The notes beneath the pieces were generated by a model. It saw only the letters and a program-made list of their open reading frames with translations, did no database searches and was not told the DNA's origin. This document shows positions 6,370 to 10,148 of a DNA stretch of 10,148 nucleotides, in pieces; position 1 is the stretch's first letter, and every line of letters starts with the position of its first letter. Position numbers and translations under genes: made by a program. The stretch is from Anaerolineae bacterium (GTDB lineage Bacteria > Chloroflexota > Anaerolineae > Aggregatilineales > Aggregatilineaceae), in the NCBI GenBank assembly GCA_016929355.1, contig JAFGJA010000508.1:1-10148 (forward strand), in the 5' to 3' direction.

Positions 6370-7308
6370 ATGCCCCAGAAAATTATCATTGATACTGATC
6401 CCGGTGTGGATGACACGATGGCGATCTTTTTTGCGCTGGAATCGCCGGAATTAGACCTCATCGGCCTGACGACGATTTTTGGCAATGTGGATACCGAATT
6501 AGCCACGACGAACGCGCTGCGCCTGCTCGAAATTGCCGGACGCACCGATATTCCGGTAGCGAAAGGTGCGGATCACCCGTTGGTGAGGCCGTTTGGCGGC
6601 GGAGTCGCGTTTGTGCATGGCGATGATGGGCAAGGTAATGTGCATCTGCCGCCGCCGCAAACGAAAGCCATCGCGCAGTCTGCCGCCGAATTCATCATCG
6701 AACAGGTGATGCGCGCGCCGGGTGAGATCACGCTGGTTCCGGTGGGACCGCTCACGAATATCGCGCTGGCGCTACGGCTCGAACCGCGTATCGCGCAGAA
6801 CGTCAAGGAAGTGGTCCTCATGGGCGGTAATGCGCTGTGTCCCGGCAATGCAACCCCCGCCGCCGAAGCGAATATCCACAACGATCCCGAAGCCGCCGAT
6901 GTGGTGTTCGGCGGGACGTGGCCGGTGACGATGGTCGGGTTGGATGTGACACATCAGGTTAACATGACCCGCGCGCACCTTGCCCAATATGGTGCGGCGG
7001 ATAACCCGATAGCGCAGCATATCGCCCAAATTGTGCCACATTACCAGCACTATTTTGAAAGCGCTTATGGTGCCGACGGTATTTACGTCCACGATTCATC
7101 GGCGGTAGCTTATGTGATCGATCCGTCGCTGTTTACGGTGGAACGCTGGCCCGTGCGCGTCGAAACGCAGGGCTTCAGCCGGGGTAAAACGTGGCCGAAT
7201 ATGTTGAGTTTTGAACTGCCGCCCTGGGAGAATCGCCCTCTGGTCACCTGCTGTGTGGGTGTTGATGGCGCGGGCGTGGTTGAGTTGGAATTGTCGCGGC
7301 TGACGTAG
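6370..7308 (+). CDS. Inosine-uridine-type nucleoside hydrolase (IUNH), canonical active site
   Basis: 312 aa. Hydrolyses the N-glycosidic bond of ribonucleosides to free base and ribose using a Ca ion. The calcium/ribose motif DTDPGVDD is at 8-15, the ribose-site Asn is in GLTTIFGN (N39), and HGDDGQGN is at 83-90. The core LVPVGPLTNIAL is at 122-133, MGGN with EANIHNDPEAA at 151-176, and the catalytic pair H241-D242 occurs in YVHDSSAVAY. All expected residues are present. Base preference (pyrimidine, purine or broad) cannot be read off. An in-frame upstream start at 6313 would lie inside the DinB gene, so the ATG at 6370 is preferred. Its AGGAG (6352-6356) overlaps the DinB stop at a rather long 13-nt spacing. 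The ribose released could be phosphorylated by a PfkB kinase of the cluster. Confidence 0.93.
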   Translation: MPQKIIIDTDPGVDDTMAIFFALESPELDLIGLTTIFGNVDTELATTNALRLLEIAGRTDIPVAKGADHPLVRPFGGGVAFVHGDDGQGNVHLPPPQTKAIAQSAAEFIIEQVMRAPGEITLVPVGPLTNIALALRLEPRIAQNVKEVVLMGGNALCPGNATPAAEANIHNDPEAADVVFGGTWPVTMVGLDVTHQVNMTRAHLAQYGAADNPIAQHIAQIVPHYQHYFESAYGADGIYVHDSSAVAYVIDPSLFTVERWPVRVETQGFSRGKTWPNMLSFELPPWENRPLVTCCVGVDGAGVVELELSRLT

Positions 7309-7359
7309 TAACACGCGGATAAACGCAGATTCTTTGATTCATTTAATGGAGATTTTTGT

Positions 7360-8346
7360 ATGACACGCAAAATGATTATTGACACCGACACCGCCTCGGA
7401 TGATGCGGTAGCGATCATGATGGCGCTGCAAACGCCGGATATTGAGGTCGAGGCGATCACGGTGGTATCCGGCAATATGCCGGTAGCGCAGGGCAGCAAT
7501 AACGCGCGCTACGTGGTCGAATTGTGCGGCAAAACTACGCCTGTGTATCACGGTGCGGAAAAACCCCTCATGCGCGAAACGTATCACGCCCACTGGTTTC
7601 ATGGCGTGGATGGGATGGGCGGCATGGACTATAAAGCCACCACGCCACCCGCCGAGGGCAACGCGGTTGATGTGCTGATCGATACGATCAAAGCGAATCC
7701 GGGGATTATCCTGGTCGCGTTAGGCCCGCTCACGAATGTAGCGCTGGCCGTGGGTAAAGCGCCGGAGATCGTGGCAAACGTGAGTCGCTGCGTGGTGATG
7801 GGTGGTGCGGCGAATGTGGTGGGCAATGTGACGCCCGCCGCCGAATACAACATCTGGTGTGATCCCGAAGCGGCGCGGATTGCGTTCCGATCTGGTTTGC
7901 CGGTGGAGATGGTCGGCTGGGAATTGTGTCGGGGCGGGGCGAATCTGGATGATGACGAGATGCGGTATTGCAAGGAAACGATCAATACGTCGCTCGCCCA
8001 CATGACGATTGACAGTAATTTCTCCGCCATCGAAGCCAACCGGAACTGGCTTGGTGATCCCGGCCTGGGTTTGCCCGATCCGGTAGCGATGGCAATTGCG
8101 ATTGATCCGACGATCTGCACCAAGAGCAGCAAACATTACGTCGAGGTGGAGTGTGATGGGACGTATACACGCGGGATGACGGTGGTCGATCAGCTTGGAT
8201 CGGCGGGGCGCGACGTGCGGAACGGCATGAAAAGCGTGCCGATGTGGGAGGAACTCGTCAACAAGGGTGAACCGCATATCACCGTCTGTTGGGAAATTGA
8301 TAACGCGCGCTGGAAAGAGTTGCTGTACAAGACGATGCAGGTTTAA
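7360..8346 (+). CDS. Second IUNH-family nucleoside hydrolase, variant active site
   Basis: 328 aa and clearly the same fold as its upstream neighbour, but diverged. The calcium motif is DTDTASDD (8-15) in place of DTDPGVDD, keeping D8, D10 and D15. HGVDGMGG is at 81-88, VALGPLTNVALAV at 119-131, and EYNIWCDPEAARIA at 162-175 (N164, D168). At the position of the catalytic His of the classical enzymes it has GLPDPVAMAIAID (237-249), Pro in place of His with the following Asp (D240) kept. Loss of this His is known in some IUNH groups that use other residues for leaving-group activation, so it may still be a hydrolase with different base preference. GGAG at 7348-7351, 8 nt before ATG, is a good ribosome site. 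The 51-nt gap from the first IUNH contains a partial CGCGGATAAACGCAGAT direct repeat. A hairpin repeat follows the stop. Confidence 0.9.
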   Translation: MTRKMIIDTDTASDDAVAIMMALQTPDIEVEAITVVSGNMPVAQGSNNARYVVELCGKTTPVYHGAEKPLMRETYHAHWFHGVDGMGGMDYKATTPPAEGNAVDVLIDTIKANPGIILVALGPLTNVALAVGKAPEIVANVSRCVVMGGAANVVGNVTPAAEYNIWCDPEAARIAFRSGLPVEMVGWELCRGGANLDDDEMRYCKETINTSLAHMTIDSNFSAIEANRNWLGDPGLGLPDPVAMAIAIDPTICTKSSKHYVEVECDGTYTRGMTVVDQLGSAGRDVRNGMKSVPMWEELVNKGEPHITVCWEIDNARWKELLYKTMQV

Positions 8347-8349
8347 TAT

Positions 8350-8398
8350 CTCATCCCCGGCCCCCTCTCCAAACACGGAAAGGGGGAGTTTGGTTATG
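8350..8398 (+). repeat. REP-like hairpin repeat, copy 2 (after second IUNH)
   Basis: CCCCCTCTCC (8361-8370) pairs with GGAAAGGGGG (8377-8386), 10 positions with one C-A mismatch, loop AAACAC. The flanking TCATCCCC and GGTTAT match copy 1 at 5770-5818, so the two are relatives rather than chance. Like copy 1 it sits directly after a stop codon, here 14 nt downstream, and lacks a U-tract. Confidence 0.72.
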
Positions 8399-8426
8399 GA
8401 TTTGACACGATTCGCGGACTCCGAAA

Positions 8427-9332
8427 ATGAATTTTGACTACGACTTTCTCGGCGTGGGTGGGCTGGCGCTGGACTTGGCCTTGCAGGTCGAGCAGTTGCC
8501 GCTCGCTGATGAGAAATATCCCGCCCAACTCACCGGTAAATTGCCCGGCGGCTTTATCGCTAACGCGACCTGTGCGGCGGCGCGTCTTGGGTTGCGCGCG
8601 GCGTATGTGGGCTGCGTCGGGGATGATGCCGAGGGGGAATTGCTGCGCGCGGATTTCGTGGCGCGGGGTGTGGATACTGCCGGATTGGTGACAGTTCCCG
8701 GCGAACCTACGCCATTTACCGTTGTTGTGACCGATCAGCAGGGCCACCGCGCGATCCTGCTGCCCTCATTTGCCCTCTATCGCGCCGACCTTACGCCCGA
8801 TCAACTCGCGTTGGCGCGGCGCGCGCAAATCGTCTACACGTTTCCGCGCGATCTCGCGTGGTGTCAGCAGTTACACGCCGCTACTCAGGACTCTGGCGGT
8901 GCGCTGGCGTTGGATGTCGAAACCGCGATTTCATTGCCGCACGCTGATCTGCTCGCTGCGATCCGCTTGGCGGGGATCGTGTTTTTCACCGAAGCGAGTT
9001 TCGCCGCGTTTGATCGGCTCGCACCGCAGACCTTGATCCAGCCGGGTCAAATCTTTGTGATCACGGCGGGGAATCGTGGTGCATCGGCCTGGCAAACTGG
9101 CATGGCGGAACCCATCTTCCGTCCCGCGCGAGTTGTCGAAAAGGTGGTTGATACGACAGGCGCAGGCGATTGTTTCCATGCGGCGTTTATGGCAGCGCAT
9201 GGGCCGGGCGCAGATTTGCCGGCGACGTTGGAATTTGCGCACGCCGCCGCCGCGCTCAAGGTGAGACATGCCGGGGCGCGCGGTGGGTTGCCGACTCGCG
9301 CCGAGGTCGAAACCCTGCTGAACGCTGATTAA
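8427..9332 (+). CDS. PfkB-family carbohydrate kinase (ribokinase-like)
   Basis: 301 aa. Phosphorylates a sugar or nucleoside with ATP. GVGGLALDLALQVEQLP (9-25) is the N-terminal substrate strand. KLPGGFIANATCAAARLG (38-55) carries the di-Gly of signature 1, and VGCVGDDAEGELL (61-73) is also typical. DTTGAGDCFHAAF (242-254) is signature 2 with catalytic D248. It is not closely similar to the other PfkB gene in the window by eye, so the two probably act on different substrates. As the last gene behind two nucleoside hydrolases it is well placed to phosphorylate the ribose they release, but fructose- or ribose-type specificity cannot be distinguished from these motifs. No clear ribosome site precedes the ATG at 8427, and an upstream ATG at 8396 is out of frame. 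It is separated from the hydrolase by the hairpin repeat and may depend on readthrough. Confidence 0.88.
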   Translation: MNFDYDFLGVGGLALDLALQVEQLPLADEKYPAQLTGKLPGGFIANATCAAARLGLRAAYVGCVGDDAEGELLRADFVARGVDTAGLVTVPGEPTPFTVVVTDQQGHRAILLPSFALYRADLTPDQLALARRAQIVYTFPRDLAWCQQLHAATQDSGGALALDVETAISLPHADLLAAIRLAGIVFFTEASFAAFDRLAPQTLIQPGQIFVITAGNRGASAWQTGMAEPIFRPARVVEKVVDTTGAGDCFHAAFMAAHGPGADLPATLEFAHAAAALKVRHAGARGGLPTRAEVETLLNAD

Positions 9333-9351
9333 CGTGGCTGTTCGCTGATCT

Positions 9352-9430
9352 GCCGCGCCCTTCCGCGCCAAGGCGCGGTACGCCTTCGCTCGCGAAGGCG
9401 TAGACAATCGCAGATTGTCAAGGGCGCGGC
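9352..9430. repeat. Nested palindrome forming a perfect four-way cloverleaf (79 nt)
   Basis: Outer arms GCCGCGCCCTT (9352-9362) and AAGGGCGCGGC (9420-9430) are perfectly complementary. Between them lie three perfect hairpins back to back. Stem 1 is CCGCGCC/GGCGCGG (9363-9369, 9372-9378). Stem 2 is TACGCCTTCGC/GCGAAGGCGTA (9379-9389, 9392-9402). Stem 3 is GACAATC/GATTGTC (9403-9409, 9413-9419). No base at the junction is unpaired; only the tiny loops AA, TC and GCA are single-stranded on paper. Stem lengths, loops and missing D/T/anticodon features exclude a tRNA. The CCGCGCC word occurs in both the outer and first inner arm, allowing a swapped fold. No U-tract follows on either strand. It starts 19 nt after the PfkB stop. 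Confidence 0.85.
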
Positions 9431-9480
9431 GTGAACGCCCGGCGTGCGATAAAATATCCCGTATCGCCAACCCCAATTTC

Positions 9481-9536
9481 TGTCAACTGACAACTCAAGC
9501 AATGTATTATTGTCTCTATCCCTCTTAAGCAAGGAG
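9481..9536 (+). promoter_or_regulatory. Upstream region of exported protein: short inverted repeat and strong ribosome site
   Basis: A TGTCA-AC-TGACA inverted repeat (9481-9492) lies about 50 nt before the start codon and could be an operator half-site pair. TATTAT further right (about 9505-9510) is a -10-like hexamer, but no -35 at proper spacing is clear. AAGGAG at 9531-9536, 7 nt before ATG 9544, is a near-ideal ribosome site and fixes the start. Confidence 0.45.
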
Positions 9537-9543
9537 CAGTCTA

Positions 9544-10148
9544 ATGAGAACCAAAATGCGTTTAGCGGGCCTCCTGATGATCATCGTATTGGTGATCGCT
9601 GCCGCGCTGCCGGTGGGCGCGCAGGGGAAAACGATCCCCTTTGCCGCGATCACACAGGATCAAGTGGTGTTGTATGGCATGAGTGATGCGCCAACGGTGG
9701 TGCAGTTGCCCGGCGAGATACAGGACTATCGCAATCTGATATGGAGTCCTGATGGCCGGGAATTGATCGTGATGACCGCCGACCAGGATTATCACTGGCA
9801 GTTATTCATGATCCATACGGATGGCACGGCCCCTACCGCGATCCTGAATGGGATGCAGGTGGGCCTCCCGGTGAATTTCACCTCTGAAAACCATCTGTTG
9901 TACGCGCAGGATACCGGCGAAGTGACCGAAAACGATCCGATGTTCAGGCCGATTCTGGAAGTGATGACTGCTTCGCGTCAGGCTCCGCTTGGTTCGTTGG
10001 GGCGTTTTTCGTATGGAGTCGGCTGCGGCGGCGGATCATCGATTCCGGTGCATTGGCTCTATTGGAATGAAACGGGTTCCAGTCCCGGCAATAGTCCTCA
10101 AGTGCTGGCCTTGACGCCCTATGGTGTGGTGCATAGCACCAACTGCAC
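9544..10148 (+). CDS. Exported protein with TolB/WD40-like repeat (C-terminus outside window)
   Basis: 201 codons are open to the right edge. Residues 1-27 are a clear Sec signal peptide: basic MRTKMR, a hydrophobic core LAGLLMIIVLVIAAALPV, and a probable cleavage after VGA or GAQ. There is no lipobox Cys. The mature part begins with strand-rich sequence, and LIWSPDGRELIVM (65-77) is the typical SPDG turn of PD40/TolB or WD40-like beta-propeller blades, followed by a blade-like QLFMIHTDGTAPTAIL (86-101). This suggests a periplasmic or extracellular propeller protein. Function is unknown. It is separated from the salvage cluster by the cloverleaf element and a 110-nt spacer, so it is likely an independent unit. 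Confidence 0.82.
   Translation, partial: MRTKMRLAGLLMIIVLVIAAALPVGAQGKTIPFAAITQDQVVLYGMSDAPTVVQLPGEIQDYRNLIWSPDGRELIVMTADQDYHWQLFMIHTDGTAPTAILNGMQVGLPVNFTSENHLLYAQDTGEVTENDPMFRPILEVMTASRQAPLGSLGRFSYGVGCGGGSSIPVHWLYWNETGSSPGNSPQVLALTPYGVVHSTNC

Noticed and set aside
7313..7336. Short CGCGGAT/CGCAGAT direct repeat between the two nucleoside hydrolases
   Set aside because: Only about two imperfect units. It looks like a remnant of a common intergenic repeat and is too short to be called an array or CRISPR.
7720..8376. 218-aa minus-strand open frame opposite the second nucleoside hydrolase
   Set aside because: It is antisense to a gene with full IUNH motifs. The sequence is Arg/His-rich without recognisable domains, as expected from a complementary GC-skewed frame.
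9352..9430. Cloverleaf considered as a tRNA or an intrinsic terminator
   Set aside because: Stem lengths of 11, 7, 11 and 7 bp, minimal loops and no T-loop or anticodon features exclude a tRNA. No U-tract follows on either strand, so it is not a classical terminator.

Overview
The window looks like chromosomal DNA from a moderately GC-rich bacterium. Gene content, long runs of same-strand genes and dispersed C-rich hairpin repeats are reminiscent of Chloroflexota (Anaerolineae-like). That placement is an inference from style, not from a marker alignment. One gene and its leader read leftward; all other genes read rightward.

Left end (1-1224, minus strand): the N-terminal 312 residues of methionyl-tRNA synthetase (metG), open at the window edge. 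Its 250-nt leader carries a consensus-like promoter (TTGACA, 17 nt, TATGAT), a 37-codon ORF whose AUG falls on the predicted transcription start, a cluster of Met codons (MMRM) in that ORF, and a perfect 9-bp intrinsic terminator with a U-tract before metG. Together these look like a ribosome-mediated attenuator that senses charged Met-tRNA. It is the most interesting item here.

Middle (1371-2431): a 321-aa protein of unknown function with its own probable promoter. It has a disordered Pro-rich N-terminal half, a helical middle and a small folded C-terminal part.

Main block (2475-9332, plus strand): eight closely spaced genes, some overlapping. They encode an ADP-ribosylglycohydrolase, a PfkB sugar/nucleoside kinase, a YjbQ/UPF0047 protein, pseudouridine-5'-phosphate glycosidase (PsuG), a DinB-like protein, two different inosine-uridine-type nucleoside hydrolases in tandem, and a second PfkB kinase. 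Four of these families break a bond between ribose and a base or an adduct, and two phosphorylate sugars or nucleosides. The block therefore reads as a ribosyl-bond and nucleoside salvage cluster with PsuG at its centre. Two related C-rich/G-rich hairpins sit just after psuG and just after the second nucleoside hydrolase, dividing the block.

Right end (9333-10148): behind the last kinase lies a 79-nt nested palindrome in which an 11-bp outer stem encloses three perfect hairpins with no unpaired junction base, a DNA or RNA four-way cloverleaf that is not a tRNA. After it come a strong ribosome binding site and the start of an exported protein with a signal peptide and a TolB/WD40-like repeat, open at the right edge.
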